Assembly (NCBI GenBank): GCA_030068145.1
Contig: JAPJBO010000073.1
Coordinates: 97,501 to 161,500, forward strand
Length of the DNA stretch: 64,000 nt
DNA from: Diplonema papillatum
Taxonomy: Eukaryota > Euglenozoa > Diplonemea > Diplonemida > Diplonemidae
Reading direction: 5' to 3'
The notes beneath the pieces are model-generated. The model was given only the letters and a program-made list of their open reading frames with translations. It was not told the origin of the DNA and did not search any database. The first letter of the stretch is position 1. Every line of letters starts with the position of its first letter. Below are positions 23,068-33,649 of the stretch, one piece after another. Position numbers and translations under genes: made by a program.

Positions 23068-23356
23068 TTTAAAGATGGATTGTGCCTGCACTCTCTCTCC
23101 CTTTAGGTTTCCGCCCGAAGGAACCGGGTGTGAGCCGAAACTCGGCGCCGGTCTCTCCGGACTGCGCCAGGAGAGAACTTCGCGGCGGATCACAAAGCAC
23201 CCGCCCTGCACGAGGCACGCGCCCAAGAACCGTGCACGGGGCCACACGTAGCACCCTCCAGTGTCTGCACCTTCCTCGGATGCTACGGTCGGGAAGGGGC
23301 TTCAAAGTAGTTGGGAAAACACGTTCCCCTTCCCCGCGTTCTGCGTGTGGGGTTAC
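23068..23356 (-). repeat. Dispersed repeat family R6, copy b (inverted)
   Basis: Reverse complement of 5463–5735, sharing ACTTCGCGGCGGATCACAAA, CTCGGCGCCGGTCTCTCCGG and CCCCGCGTTCTGCGTGTGGGG. This copy is not next to a 34-bp minisatellite. Confidence 0.75.
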
Positions 23357-23739
23357 CACCGGGCAACTGCTGCTCCGGCGCAGATACGTCCTTCGCCCTT
23401 GGCTCACTTTCGGGAGACAGAAATCATGAAATGGTCAGAGGCTGGCTGCTCGTAGTTCGTCGCTGGGTGCTGCGAGAGCACAACTAAGTTCGTCGTATCG
23501 GGCACCTCACAACCGAGTCCGAGTAGTCATTTACAGAGGGGGCAGACAGGTGACCGGCACGGCGGCACGTCGCTGTGCGTTGTATGCTAGGGGAGCTGAA
23601 AGGCAGCAGCAAGGCAACCTGTGGATTGCAAACGAGGCAGAAACTTTGCGAGTCGCGGTTCCCCTTGACAGAATAAACAAAGCCCCGCGAGTGGGAAAAA
23701 GAAGAAGTGTGAAACGGGTTTTTGCCTAGGGTTTTCGTG

Positions 23740-24130
23740 TTATTCTGCAGATATGTGTCTATGCTTTCAGTCGTCATCTTAACCATGGTTAAGTGCGCAA
23801 ATGGTGTCAGCCGAAGCTGATAAAGCTTCGGCGCCGCCCACGTTATGTTTGTATAGCATTGAGTTCTTTTAAGTACATGAACCACATGGATTAGCATGCA
23901 CTGTATAGCATTGAGTTATGTTTGCGGCTGCCAAACGTCCCGTGACACCGCGCAAAGTGGTACAACGCTCTTTCGTTTTCTTTTCGATTGCTTTTGATGG
24001 GGCTGAAGGGAAAACTAGAGATCTTCGTTGATCGTACCTACCCGTGAAACCTAAATCGGGGTGCGACCCCTTCGGGTGGCAATTGATCATGGTCAGAGGG
24101 TCCGTCTTGCTCTGGGCGGATCAGTTGTGT
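23740..24130 (+). repeat. Dispersed repeat family R1, copy b, with strong hairpin
   Basis: The repeat contains GCCGAAGCT-GATAA-AGCTTCGGC, a perfect 9-bp hairpin (about 23812), followed by TAGCATTGAGTTCTTTTAAG and a distal part ending near GATCATGGTCAGAGGGTCCG. The same order occurs at 45790–46035 and, without the distal part, at 58795–59065. No protein is encoded. Confidence 0.7.
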
Positions 24131-24671
24131 TGCCGACAATCAAAGGTTATTTAGCACGTTGCACGTGGCGACAAATTCTTCTTTTCGTTTACGTATCTCC
24201 CGAAAGAGGGAAGTCTTAGTTTATATGGGCAGTACCGTCTGCCTTTCATCAGCGGGGGTATCAAGTGGTACGTTGGGTCTTCCGACTTCCGCAATCGTGA
24301 GCACAACCTCAAGAGGTCGTTCCAACTATTGCCTGCAGTGCTTACGGCCGGGGGGAAAGGGGCGCTTGGTATGCAGCAACGGGAAGAAATACTGTCCTCC
24401 TCATTGCGTGTTTGCGTTGCCGTAAACTACTTGCTGTGATAGCCGAGGAGAGGAGCGATGCTGTGGAACCCGGATACTGCGCGATTTCGTCAACGATTTT
24501 GAGTTGAAGGATGCTGTCGTACCTTGATAATGCGGCGTGTTACCTTGTACCCACATCAAAAACTTACGTGAAAGGGCCCAAGTGTCAAGATTACGAAAGT
24601 GGCAATCCGACGCACTCGGCATGAGGGTCCGCATGACGAGTATGTGGTGTTCTTCATTACAATTTGGTTGA
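24131..24671. other. No gene recognised
   Basis: The plus-strand frame at 24159–24425 (88 codons) has no recognisable domain. The region lies between repeat R1 and the echo of the beta-helix gene. Confidence 0.4.
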
Positions 24672-24750
24672 ACTAGCGACGGCTGGTAAGGCATCCGGGA
24701 CGACCGATCGTTGGCGGTCGTGGCCGTCGACGATGGACTTTCCCTCGATG
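24672..24750 (-). repeat. Echo of the 3' end of the beta-helix gene
   Basis: ACTAGCGACGGCTGGT, GCATCCGGGACGACCGAT, GGCGGTCGTGGCCGTCGAC and GATGG match, with internal deletions, the end of the gene at 25042–25165 (ACTAGCGACGGCCGGTCGA, GCATCCGGGCCGCCACTGGT, CGTCGACGATGGGG). The preceding flank (CAATTTGGTTGAAC against CAATTTTGGTTGGTC) also matches. The copied unit is therefore the final codons plus 3' flank. Confidence 0.6.
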
Positions 24751-25044
24751 CTTGATCTTCTGAATGGAGTGGATGGATGGGTTGAAGTCACGTCACGAGG
24801 CAAAACTCTGACGGCTCAAGCTGAGCCGCGCCGCTCTTTTCTAGAGTGTACGTTCGGGTTTTCTCTCACCTTTCACCTTCTCTCTGTACGACTCCTTGAC
24901 TCGCTTCGGCGTGAGAATACAGCATGATGACATGGGCAGAGACGGAGCGTTGCACGGCGAGTTGTCCTCTCGTCCGCTAAAATGCGCTCTTCACACGGCG
25001 GAGCCCCGCCTCAGGGGTGTTACGGTTGCAATTTTGGTTGGTCA

Positions 25045-27009
25045 CTAGCGACGGCCGGTCGAGGGGGACGGAACACAGCCTGGGAAGGAAACGCATCCGG
25101 GCCGCCACTGGTCGCCGGTGGCCATGCCGCCGACGTTAGGGGCGTGCCCGTCGACGATGGGGGTGAATGGAGGCCGGACGGTGCCGCTCTCGTACAGGGG
25201 CGACGAAGACAGGGGGACGAAGTTGAAGGCGTCCGGGTCTGCGAGGCCGTACGTGGAGTAGTTCCCCTGGTACATCGCGCCGACGAAGACCGCCGACTGG
25301 TTCAGCGGCGGCCCGCCGGTGTTGTCAATCTTGTGCGCCGCGATGTTCCAAAAGCTGCTGTGCGCATTCTCCGGCCTGCACGTCGTCGCGTTGCAGCCCG
25401 GCGGCGGCGGCCCGGGACTGGTTGGGATGAACGCATCCCCCGTGGCCCGGTGGTTTTCGTCCGAGACGTTGAACACCGTCACCGAGTACACAGTGTGGTA
25501 ATCCCCCTTGATCACCAACCCCGCCGACGCATCCCCGCAGACCGGATCGCGATCGAACCATCCGCAGTTGAAGATGACTTGGTCGTGCACTGTCATGTTC
25601 ACACTCGCATCATCCCCGCGGAAGCACTTCTCCCTGCAGTCATGCACCCAGTTGTGGTGAAAGTACTTCGTGCAGTTCGACGCCGACGTGTTGAACATGC
25701 ACGGAGCCGGATCGTTGTCGGCGTGGATCCCCGCGTGGTCGCACCCTATCAACCCGCCGTTCTTCACGTACGCGTACGAAACCTCGCAGCTCAGCTGCGA
25801 CGTCACGATCCCCGAATTCCCGAACCCATTCAGCGTGACCCTTGTGATCACGTTGTCCTCCCCCCACACGATCTGCGGGCGGAGGTGGTGTCCCGCGTTC
25901 ACCTTGCCGAACCCGATGTAAATACTAGGAAAGTCGAGAGACCCGAGCCAGTTGGTGCTCTCTATCAAGCAGTCCTCCACCCGGTTCCGGAAGCCGATGA
26001 GCAGGAGACCGTTGATGCTCGAGTACTTTAAATGCACGCGCTCGATGGTGCTGTCGTTTCCGAGCAGGAACGTTGAGTTGGGCATCTTTCGGCCTTCGTC
26101 CGGCTCTCTGAACTCGATTTCCCTGATGTGGGTAGGGTACGTGATGTTCAGGTCGGACACCATGCAGCCGTCGCACGCCTGCATCGTGTACGTGCAGGAC
26201 ACCATGTTGAACCCCGACAGTTTCAGCGGCTCGTTCGGAGACTGCTGCAACCCGTCGTAGCACAAGTCACGCACTCGTACGCTGACGCGGGTCCCCGGGG
26301 CGGCCGCATCGGGCATCCACATGTAGAAGTAGTTCGTTTGGTTGTCGAAAAACCACTCGCCGGGGGAATCCAGCGCGTCTAAGAGCCCCGAGAGGTAGTA
26401 CAGCGACCCTATGTAGTGTGATGGTGGCCTCTCTTTGGTCCCGGGGAGGGGGGTAGTGTAGTTGAAGTGGTCGCTGCCAAGGGTGTAGTTCTGCACGGTT
26501 CGCGTGTATGTGTACACGCGGATGTCCGTGTTCAGGGTGGCGATGGCCCCCGTCCAGTCGATGTTGGTGGCCGCCAGGTCGGGGTCGACCAGCATGCCGT
26601 AGACGGAGCCGCTCTTCTCCGTTGCCCAGCTGCTGGCGTTCAGGTAGTCCGCCATGACCGCGTTCGGCCACCGAGCCTCCGTCATGTGGTTCCCGTCGAC
26701 GAACGCTTGGACAATGCGGAAGCGGAACTCCTGCGGGACCATTTGCCTGTAAATCTGGCCTTTCCAAAGCTCCCAGTTGTCCGGCAGAGCCTCGCTGCCC
26801 ACAAGTGTGGCGCCCGGGAGCCCTTTGAGCTCGACGCCGTTGCGGACGACCACCGTTTCCTTGTACATACCCGCGGACACCGTGCACGTGTCCCCAGCCG
26901 TCGCGCTGTCGACGCACGCCTGCACCGACGTAAAGTTCGCGGCCCCATTGCGACCAACCAAGTACTGGGCTGCCAGCGTGAGCCCTGCGAGCAGAGCGCT
27001 CGTGGACAT
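25045..27009 (-). CDS. Secreted right-handed beta-helix protein (pectate-lyase-like fold)
   Basis: 654 codons from the ATG at 27009. The N-terminus is a short signal-peptide-like segment (MSTSALLAGLTLAAQYLVG). It is followed by the opening strand typical of parallel beta-helix enzymes (FTSVQACVDSATAGDTCTV, MYKETVVVRNGVELKG) and by the motif VDGNHMTEARWPN (about residue 108), found in many bacterial and eukaryotic beta-helix carbohydrate-active proteins. Turns such as NGLLLIGFRNRVEDCLIEST and NVITRVTLNGFGNSGIVTS continue the coils to about residue 470. A dozen NxS/T sites and many cysteines fit a secreted glycoprotein. Likely substrates are acidic polysaccharides, but no catalytic set can be assigned and a binding-only role is possible. 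The 3' end is echoed at 24672–24750. No introns are seen. Confidence 0.7.
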   Translation of the reverse strand: MSTSALLAGLTLAAQYLVGRNGAANFTSVQACVDSATAGDTCTVSAGMYKETVVVRNGVELKGLPGATLVGSEALPDNWELWKGQIYRQMVPQEFRFRIVQAFVDGNHMTEARWPNAVMADYLNASSWATEKSGSVYGMLVDPDLAATNIDWTGAIATLNTDIRVYTYTRTVQNYTLGSDHFNYTTPLPGTKERPPSHYIGSLYYLSGLLDALDSPGEWFFDNQTNYFYMWMPDAAAPGTRVSVRVRDLCYDGLQQSPNEPLKLSGFNMVSCTYTMQACDGCMVSDLNITYPTHIREIEFREPDEGRKMPNSTFLLGNDSTIERVHLKYSSINGLLLIGFRNRVEDCLIESTNWLGSLDFPSIYIGFGKVNAGHHLRPQIVWGEDNVITRVTLNGFGNSGIVTSQLSCEVSYAYVKNGGLIGCDHAGIHADNDPAPCMFNTSASNCTKYFHHNWVHDCREKCFRGDDASVNMTVHDQVIFNCGWFDRDPVCGDASAGLVIKGDYHTVYSVTVFNVSDENHRATGDAFIPTSPGPPPPGCNATTCRPENAHSSFWNIAAHKIDNTGGPPLNQSAVFVGAMYQGNYSTYGLADPDAFNFVPLSSSPLYESGTVRPPFTPIVDGHAPNVGGMATGDQWRPGCVSFPGCVPSPSTGRR

Positions 27010-27149
27010 TCTTGTGGTGGTTTGGCCTTTTTCTCTTTCTTTGTTACGTCTTATTATCCCTGTGTCCGGGTGCAGGTAGATCTATAAACAAACCGAAACC
27101 TCGCAGGAGGAAAGTCTTTGTATACTGTTTAGACAGACCACTGACTATT

Positions 27150-27200
27150 ATGCATGATTGATGCTAGCATCAAGTCTTCTTCGAAGAAATGTTCATGATG
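27150..27200 (+). repeat. Fragment of dispersed repeat R9
   Basis: GATTGATGCTAGCATCAAGTCTTCTTCG-like sequence (27157–27184) matches the units at 63020–63055 and 63240–63275, where it forms part of a tandem pair. Confidence 0.55.
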
Positions 27201-27472
27201 AATGAGAACGGGTGTGTAGAGCTTCCAACGTAGGGTATGAAACCTTGAGGGACTGACCGCCTGTAGTATTTTTTTTTACCGCGGTGTTGGCAGTTGGTCT
27301 CCGGCCCATTTTCCAAATTTGGACCGCTAACGGCCTTTGCGTCCTCACTCAGGAATGGGCTCAACACAGCGCGACGCGACGTATCTCCACGACAATGCTG
27401 AGGCCCTCGGATTGCACACTGGCCGCCTCTGCCAGTGCCCGTTTTTTTTTCTTCTTTTTCCTCGCTGGCCTT

Positions 27473-27503
27473 TCCACATTTGGACTGACAGTCCAAATGT
27501 GGA
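27473..27503. repeat. Perfect 31-base hairpin palindrome
   Basis: TCCACATTTGGACTG, one A, then CAGTCCAAATGTGGA: 15-bp arms with a single-base loop. It follows a T/C-rich tract (27450–27475). No gene ends here. The rest of 27201–28390 has no recognisable coding. Weak plus-strand frames near 27890–28315 lack family features. Confidence 0.85.
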
Positions 27504-28390
27504 TATAGAAGCTAATCCTTACCCAACAGTTGGGTCCGGGGGGAGGAACCGAACCAGCAACTAGTGAAGCAATGGCCCACCGAAGAACCCAGTAGGCGGC
27601 TTCCGGTCTCGAGACGGAGGTCATAGAGCTGCGGCAGCAGCTGCAGAACCCGGGCCGCAGCACATGCGCGGGCGTGCGATAAAGTGGACGGGTTTGAATT
27701 TGTAACGTTTGAAGCGAAGTACACTCTCTCACCAGTCGGTTTCGAGCTTCCGACACACTGCTTTTGAGTCCTGTGACTCCTCGCCGAAGGGGTAGAGCGT
27801 GAGGTTGTCAGTTTCTCCAACCGGCATTCGGCTCAGGACTTCTGTTTTGTTCATCTTGCCTTGCTAGCTTCACGCGTAGTGCCTTTGCGGTGCTCCTCAC
27901 ATCAGGAAAGAGAGGAACAGAAGGTCTGCAAGGGCGGGCCCCTGCCGGCATTACTGCCTTCCATAACACCTTCCGGGCGGAGTTTCGGGCTAGCAAGGGA
28001 AAGGACGAGGACGTGAGGGTTGGCTGCGGGGAAACACTCTGCACATCCAACGGCCTAGAGGTGGCGGCTAGATGGCGTCACGTCACCGGTTTCTGCGACA
28101 GGAGAGACTGCTTGGGGCTTGCTGGTCCCCACCCACGATTGGCAGCCGCTGGGGCAGGACAAGGATGGCAGCTACACGTACTACAGGAAAGTCGAAGTCT
28201 ACCAGATGAAATGGACCGTCGACATAGTTTGCTGCAGCCAAAACGCGTGTACGTCCACACCCGAAAAGCGGGTCACACCCGCTTCTTCAACACCAGTTTT
28301 TGCTCCAGCTTCTGAGGCTGGACTGCAAGAGCGCGGGATGCGCCGCACCTCCCCTCCTGGGAGCACATCTCGTGCGGTGATTTCCAGTGC

Positions 28391-30451
28391 TCAACGACGC
28401 CAGCCGTCGAGCAGGTCGAAATAGTTGAGAACCGACGTGAAGAGGAGGGACAACACCGCTGAGAACACGAGCCAGTAGACGAAGTGCTGGCGCTCCGCGG
28501 CGCTGTCGCTCGGGAACTGCATCCCCCCGTCGTAGCGGGAGAAGTTCAGGGAGGCGCACAGCAGTGGGTTGCGCTCCGACGACTGCACCGAGAACCGTAC
28601 GTGTCGGTCGGCCCAGTCCGCTTCGACGAGGACGAAGCTCGGCCCCGGAAACACGTCGCCGGCAGTGAGCTTCCGCTTCAGCAGGTCGTCGACGAACTGC
28701 AGGTCTCTCCCCGGGACGGCGATACCGTTGACAGTCACTTCCCACTCCCAGACGTGGCTCGACAGGACCGCGCCGGACACGAAGAACACCTTGTTCAACC
28801 CGTTCAGTAGGTGGAACAGCCGCTGGCGGCACTTCGGATGCGTCGCCCAGGAAGAGAGCCCGAGGGGGGTGACGGGGAGGACGGACACTATAATGTACGC
28901 GTCGAGGTCTTCTTCGAGTAACTGGACGAGCCACGCCCACTGCTCATCGTTTATGAGGGGGTCGGGCGGCGACACGTATTGGGTGAGCGCGGACAGCACG
29001 GCCGACAGCCGAGTAGAGATCCACAGCGGAGAGGCAGTCGGCGGCGTCCGGGTCGTATCGAGGAGGACCAAGCCGATCGAGCTGAGGCCGTCCGGCGAAG
29101 TCAGCTTGTGCGCCGAAAACGTGCCCGAGCGCCGGCCCCGCGGGCTGTCCGGAGGAACCGACGCGAAGTCCAACAGAGCGCGTTGGACGGTCGACGGCTC
29201 ACCTTCTTCACGAGGACCTGGCGACTTTTCCCGCGCGCCTAGCGGCGGACCCGCCCCCTGCCCGCATCGAGTTTCTTCGACCCCAGAAGTGGGGTGGGAT
29301 GTGGAGAGGCTCTCTTTGGGAAGATCTCCTCCTTTACCCACACCGACGAATGGCCTTTCGTGTGGACCGTCGCGCGGCGGGCTCGTTCCCTGTCCGCATC
29401 GAGTTTCTTCGACCCCAGAAGTGGGGTGGGATGTGGAGGGGCTCTCGTTGGGAAGATCTCCTCCTTTACCCGCACCGACGAATGGCCTTTCGTGTGGGTC
29501 CCCGCCGTCTCGCGGCGGGCTTGTCCCCTGTCCGCACCGGGTTTCTTCGAAACCAGAAGCGGGGTGGGGTGTGGAGGGGCTGCCGTTCGTGAGATCTTCC
29601 CCTTCATCCGCACCGACGAATGGGCTTTCCTCCGGGTCCCCGCAGCCTCGGGGCGAGCTTGTTCCCTGCCCGCAGCTGTTCCCTTCGACTCCAGAAGCGG
29701 GGTGAGACGCGGAGGGGCCCTCGTTGGTGAGATCGCCTCCTTTACCCACACCGACACATGGCCTTTCATCTGGATCCCTGCTATCTCGTGGCGAGTTTGT
29801 TCCCCCCTCTGTGTCACGCAGATCTTCTCCTTTAGCCACACCGACAAATGAATCGTGTGTCTTCCTGCCATCTCGTGGTGAGCTTGTTCCCTGTTCATGC
29901 CGGACCTCAAAAGCCTGGTGAGACGCAGGGCTCGCATTCGTGCATGTCCCCTCACGTTGACCGCCGTTGACACCAAAGTCGGAAGCCGCGGCACTGGCCA
30001 CGTTCTCACTTTCTGATTCCGTGTTCGTTTGGCGGGTCTCGCGTTTGCGTCCAACTGAAGGTGCACCGCTGTTATGCACACGTGCCTTCTGGGGCACCAC
30101 GGATGGTTGGAGAAGGTCCGGAAATCCGCTCCACGCACCGTCGATGATCGTGGTATTGGCGACTTGTTGGTAGCCGGGTGCGGCTTTGAGCTTGCTCAGC
30201 GTGTCTCTGAGGTTGGGCACGGAGCTCGGGGATCCCTGCACGGGGTTGCCGAGCCAGAAGAAGTACGAGGGCCTGTGCTTCGCGACGCGGCGCCAGCCGC
30301 CTTCGTCGCCGCCGCCCATCCGGCCGCACGTCGCCACGACGACCACCGAACCCGCTTGTTCGGAATCCCAGGCCCCCTGCCCGTGGCACACTACGCCGCC
30401 CAGCACCGCCGCAGCGAGCGCTATCCGGTACGGGCTGGAGGGCGCGGGCAT
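28391..30451 (-). CDS. Type I membrane protein with about 40-residue tandem repeats
   Basis: 686 codons from the ATG at 30451. Residues 1–25 (PYRIALAAAVLGGVVCHGQG) look like a signal peptide. A Trp/Tyr-rich segment follows (HRPSYFFWLGNP). Residues about 180–400 are six imperfect repeats of about 38–42 residues with the core SHPTSGVEETRCGQGTSPPR and ERPFVGVGKGGDL. A folded domain (residues about 430–650) has alternating hydrophobic strands (LSSIGLVLLDTTRT, YIIVSVLPVTPLG, HVRFSVQSSERNPL). The C-terminus is one membrane span (HFVYWLVFSAVLSLLFTSVL) and a short basic tail. The topology is therefore single-pass, lumen-facing or extracellular. I do not recognise the domain. The repeats most distant from the N-terminus are nearly identical, indicating recent repeat turnover. 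Confidence 0.65.
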   Translation of the reverse strand: MPAPSSPYRIALAAAVLGGVVCHGQGAWDSEQAGSVVVVATCGRMGGGDEGGWRRVAKHRPSYFFWLGNPVQGSPSSVPNLRDTLSKLKAAPGYQQVANTTIIDGAWSGFPDLLQPSVVPQKARVHNSGAPSVGRKRETRQTNTESESENVASAAASDFGVNGGQREGTCTNASPASHQAFEVRHEQGTSSPRDGRKTHDSFVGVAKGEDLRDTEGGTNSPRDSRDPDERPCVGVGKGGDLTNEGPSASHPASGVEGNSCGQGTSSPRGCGDPEESPFVGADEGEDLTNGSPSTPHPASGFEETRCGQGTSPPRDGGDPHERPFVGAGKGGDLPNESPSTSHPTSGVEETRCGQGTSPPRDGPHERPFVGVGKGGDLPKESLSTSHPTSGVEETRCGQGAGPPLGAREKSPGPREEGEPSTVQRALLDFASVPPDSPRGRRSGTFSAHKLTSPDGLSSIGLVLLDTTRTPPTASPLWISTRLSAVLSALTQYVSPPDPLINDEQWAWLVQLLEEDLDAYIIVSVLPVTPLGLSSWATHPKCRQRLFHLLNGLNKVFFVSGAVLSSHVWEWEVTVNGIAVPGRDLQFVDDLLKRKLTAGDVFPGPSFVLVEADWADRHVRFSVQSSERNPLLCASLNFSRYDGGMQFPSDSAAERQHFVYWLVFSAVLSLLFTSVLNYFDLLDGWRR

Positions 30452-30559
30452 TCCGGACTTTTTCCTGCCGCCTTCCCCCCCTCCCAGGGCTCTCGCCGAC
30501 CACTCCTGAGGGCTTGGAGGGGGTGATTTAGGGTCTCGTGCTGGGTCACAGTAAAACGA

Positions 30560-31690
30560 AGGCTGCGAGAGGGAGAGGGCTTGTTAGCGATACAATACAA
30601 GAGCCCCGTGCCTCATGTATCTGGTTCGCGAGAGCCTTGTGTGCTTTCCCCTTCCTCGACGACAGCGAGTGCCAGGCTAGCCCACCTGAAGGCAGTTGAC
30701 TTCTTACCGGCAGGCTTTCTCTACCGGCAGAGTTGTTTTTCTTTTTGTTTTAAGGCCGTTATGTGTTGCTCGTGTTGGGTCTTTCGACCTGCTTGTCTGT
30801 GTGGGGTGCTCGGCTCAGTACATGCTCTGTGCAAAAGTGGGCGCTATCAGGGCATCTCTTTGGCGCGGCCTTCGGTTCTTCTTTTACCAGCTTCCCCCGG
30901 AGACACGCAGGACTCGGGCGCTCCCTCTCGCCGAGTCTACGTGAATGTGTGTTTTCTCTGTCTGTCTGGTGTTTGAACGTCTGGTTTTTAGAGTTAAAGC
31001 ATTTGACAAAAATATGCCTTCGCTCTTTCGCTATTCTTTCAAAAACTGTTGATCCACACTTGACAAAAAAAAAACTTGTGAAATTCCGGGGATGCTGGAT
31101 CCTGCACCGGAACTAGAACAGACCGCCCACTTCTGATAAACGTGGTGTCGTGTTAAACCCGTGCTAGTTTGAAGCTAGAATGCAGAGTATCTGTGGCGAT
31201 GATGCCTGCACTAGGCACCAGGTGGCCTACCGTACTGAGTCGTGCTTCAGGCGCTTGCACTCATTCGAATCATCGTCTTCGCGCTTGGAGTTGCAGCCTG
31301 ATGCATACCTTCTGCCAGACAGCCTCGGGCTGAAACTCCATCACCAGGTGTCTCGGGCATGTTTAGACGATTGCTAAAACGGCGCATGTGGTATACGAAG
31401 TTGCTAAGCGGCACTCTACCTGCTGATTGGGCACGGGCGAGCCTCCTGATGTAAATAAGTCGCACAGTCTGCAACACCGATCCAGCTATTAACCATCAGC
31501 AGCATCGATCTACGCTGTCTCTCTCATAATCGAACGAGAAGCAGAGGGTGTAGCAGATACACACGGCAGACTGAGCAAGCAGCTGCATCAGAAGAAAAAC
31601 AGATGGGGGGGGTGGGGGCAATTGAAAAGAAATCGATTAACAGGTGTTGAGCCGCAACGACGAGCAGCTGTGTGTTGGAACAGTGTTCTG
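30560..31690. other. No gene recognised
   Basis: Plus-strand frames near 30581–31116 lack domains. A small match to 13285–13320 (AGAGTATCTGTAGCGATGGCCTGCACTAG) lies at 31185–31215. This is the 5' flank of the membrane protein gene. A possible acceptor (TTTACTGTGACCCAG, about 30545) lies upstream of its ATG and could serve for splicing or trans-splicing. Confidence 0.4.
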
Positions 31691-31699
31691 CCAAAAAAG

Positions 31700-31830
31700 G
31701 AAAAAGACAGGCGCTTCGTTTTGGTTGTGCGTGCCGGTTGATCGTTTTCCCACTTGCATTTACCCTGTGTCATTTTCGGATAAGGAATTCGGATCAACCA
31801 CCAAAACACGGCAACCCACATGCGAGGGGT
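31700..31830 (+). repeat. Dispersed repeat family R3, copy a
   Basis: GGTTGATCGTTTTCCCACTT, ACCCTGTGTCATTTTC and GATCAACCACCAAAACACG recur at 33440–33600 and 59565–59715. Confidence 0.7.
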
Positions 31831-31959
31831 GAATTCACGATGTTCTTCTTGGGTTAGCGACGGGGTAATAACCCTTGTACAAGTGTTAGTTCTCGTCGGA
31901 ATAGTATTAATCTTCTGAGATCTTCGATCTGATACTAAAGACTAAAGACTACTAAAGAA

Positions 31960-32165
31960 TCCGAAGTTGGGGCGCGCACTGATGACGAAGCCACGGACGA
32001 GCGTAGCAACCAATGATGGTGTGAAAATGATAGGCTGAAATATTCTTGTCATTTTTCACTGTACAGAACAAAGACCTCTAGAACAAGACTCATTCGTTGG
32101 CTTCGTTTAACTTTTCATGCGCAACCGTTGTTCCGGAAATGTTCCCTTCAGGACAACAGTAGTCC
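31960..32165 (+). repeat. Dispersed repeat family R2, diverged partial copy
   Basis: Matches 13795–14005 (GAAGTTGGGGC, CACTGATGACGAAGC, GCAACCGTTGTTCCGGAAAT) with many differences, so it is an older copy. From 32166 to 33430 I recognise no gene. Confidence 0.6.
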
Positions 32166-33439
32166 TGAAAGGGGGACAAAACGAGGGTTATTATCTTACT
32201 TTTTCTGTTCTTTTCGGGCAACGAAACAAGTTCTTTCTCTTTCTCTGGCGGTGTCTCTATAATAAAAAAAAGTGGAGGCCGTGAGAAACGAGTGAGAGTA
32301 TAAAGCAGTTGTTGAGTTTCGAGTAAGTTTGCGGTTCAGACGGCCGAGTTCGGTGTCTCCGATGGACCGCAGTGGTAAGGATGGATGGAGGGTGTTGAGG
32401 GCGAAGGCCGAGGACGCCGACACTTCCTCCTCACCGACAATGGGTGCCCTTCGACGCGCTGAAGGGTGCGTTCTGGTCGTTCTGCTTTTGCCGTGAAAAG
32501 TCAGGGATGTGTTGTACCTCACGCACAATAGGTAACCCTGAGTTCCGTGCGGTGTAAGCCTTCAATCACTGAGAATTAGGCCCATTTCGGTGGAGGTTGA
32601 TATTGAGTGTGGTTCCTTCCTTTTAGCCTCCGTCGAAAGAAGCAACAGACGTTACACCCGTAGTAGTGTCGCCTTGTCGTTGTTTATTACGAATGGATGC
32701 GGTTCGTAGCTTTTTGAGCTCTCGGATTCTCTATTGGTACGATAGGTTGTTTTGATTGCATGATAAAAAATTTGCACGAAGATCGCATAAAACCCCGCCT
32801 TTTTTTTTCCGAACGCGCTTCGAGTGTTAGTGGCCGAGCCGTCCCAAAAGTTCGCAGCCCTGAAAACCGTAGGCGTGAGAAGCGACAGTTCGGGAGCAGG
32901 AATTCTTGGAATACAGAAGCTGAAGGAAATGAGGAACAGCGGGTCGCAGGATACCGGTCTTGGGGTGAAGGAAAGTTGCACAGAAGGCCAAATACCGGTT
33001 CCACAGTGAATATAACCTGTGGGAACAACTATGAACCGCTTATCATCTAATTTCGGGATCGGTGTTTTCGGGAGGTGCGTTGTTACACGCTCGTTGTCGG
33101 GTTGTCGACTTCCCTGGCTACCGTCCTGCTGTCAAGGTAGACCGTCACCCTTTGTGGGATCTGATGATGAGCCTTGTCCAGCGTGGTGCAGTTGGTGATT
33201 CACAACGATGCAAATGTGCTTCGAGTGACGAGTGTAGCTAGCATTAAACAGGTTGATACACGCACGTGCACGCAAAAGCAAAAGAAAAACGGAAACGGCG
33301 CTTTCTTTTGTTTGTGCGCACGTTCTTCAACCTGCTTTCTTGATGGAACGGAGTTGGGATATATAGCCATCGATCGGTTTTTGTCCTTGACGAAACGCGC
33401 GCGTTAAGTCACGAAAAGTACATTCAGAAAAGGCAGGCG

Positions 33440-33600
33440 CTTCGTTTTGTTTGAGCGTGCCGGTTGATCGTTTTCCCACTTGTATGTACCCTGTGTGTCA
33501 TTTTCAGGTGAGGAATTCTGATCAACCACCAAAACACGCTGCCTACGTCTTTCTAGTCTGCACAATACGTTGAAGGGCAACCCGCAAGATTGTTAGTGCT
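33440..33600 (+). repeat. Dispersed repeat family R3, copy b
   Basis: Nearly identical over its length to 59565–59715, including AATTCTGATCAACCACCAAA, GCTGCCTACGTCTTT and GGGCAACCCGCAAGATTGTT. It ends a few bases after GATTGTTAGT in both, which marks a repeat boundary. Confidence 0.75.
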
Positions 33601-33649
33601 AAAAAGCGGCGGATTTCGGATCCGGTACGTACGCCTGCGGATACGTTCG

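Noticed and set aside
24982-26031. Plus-strand ORF of 349 codons
   Set aside because: Antisense to the beta-helix gene, with composition typical of a shadow frame.
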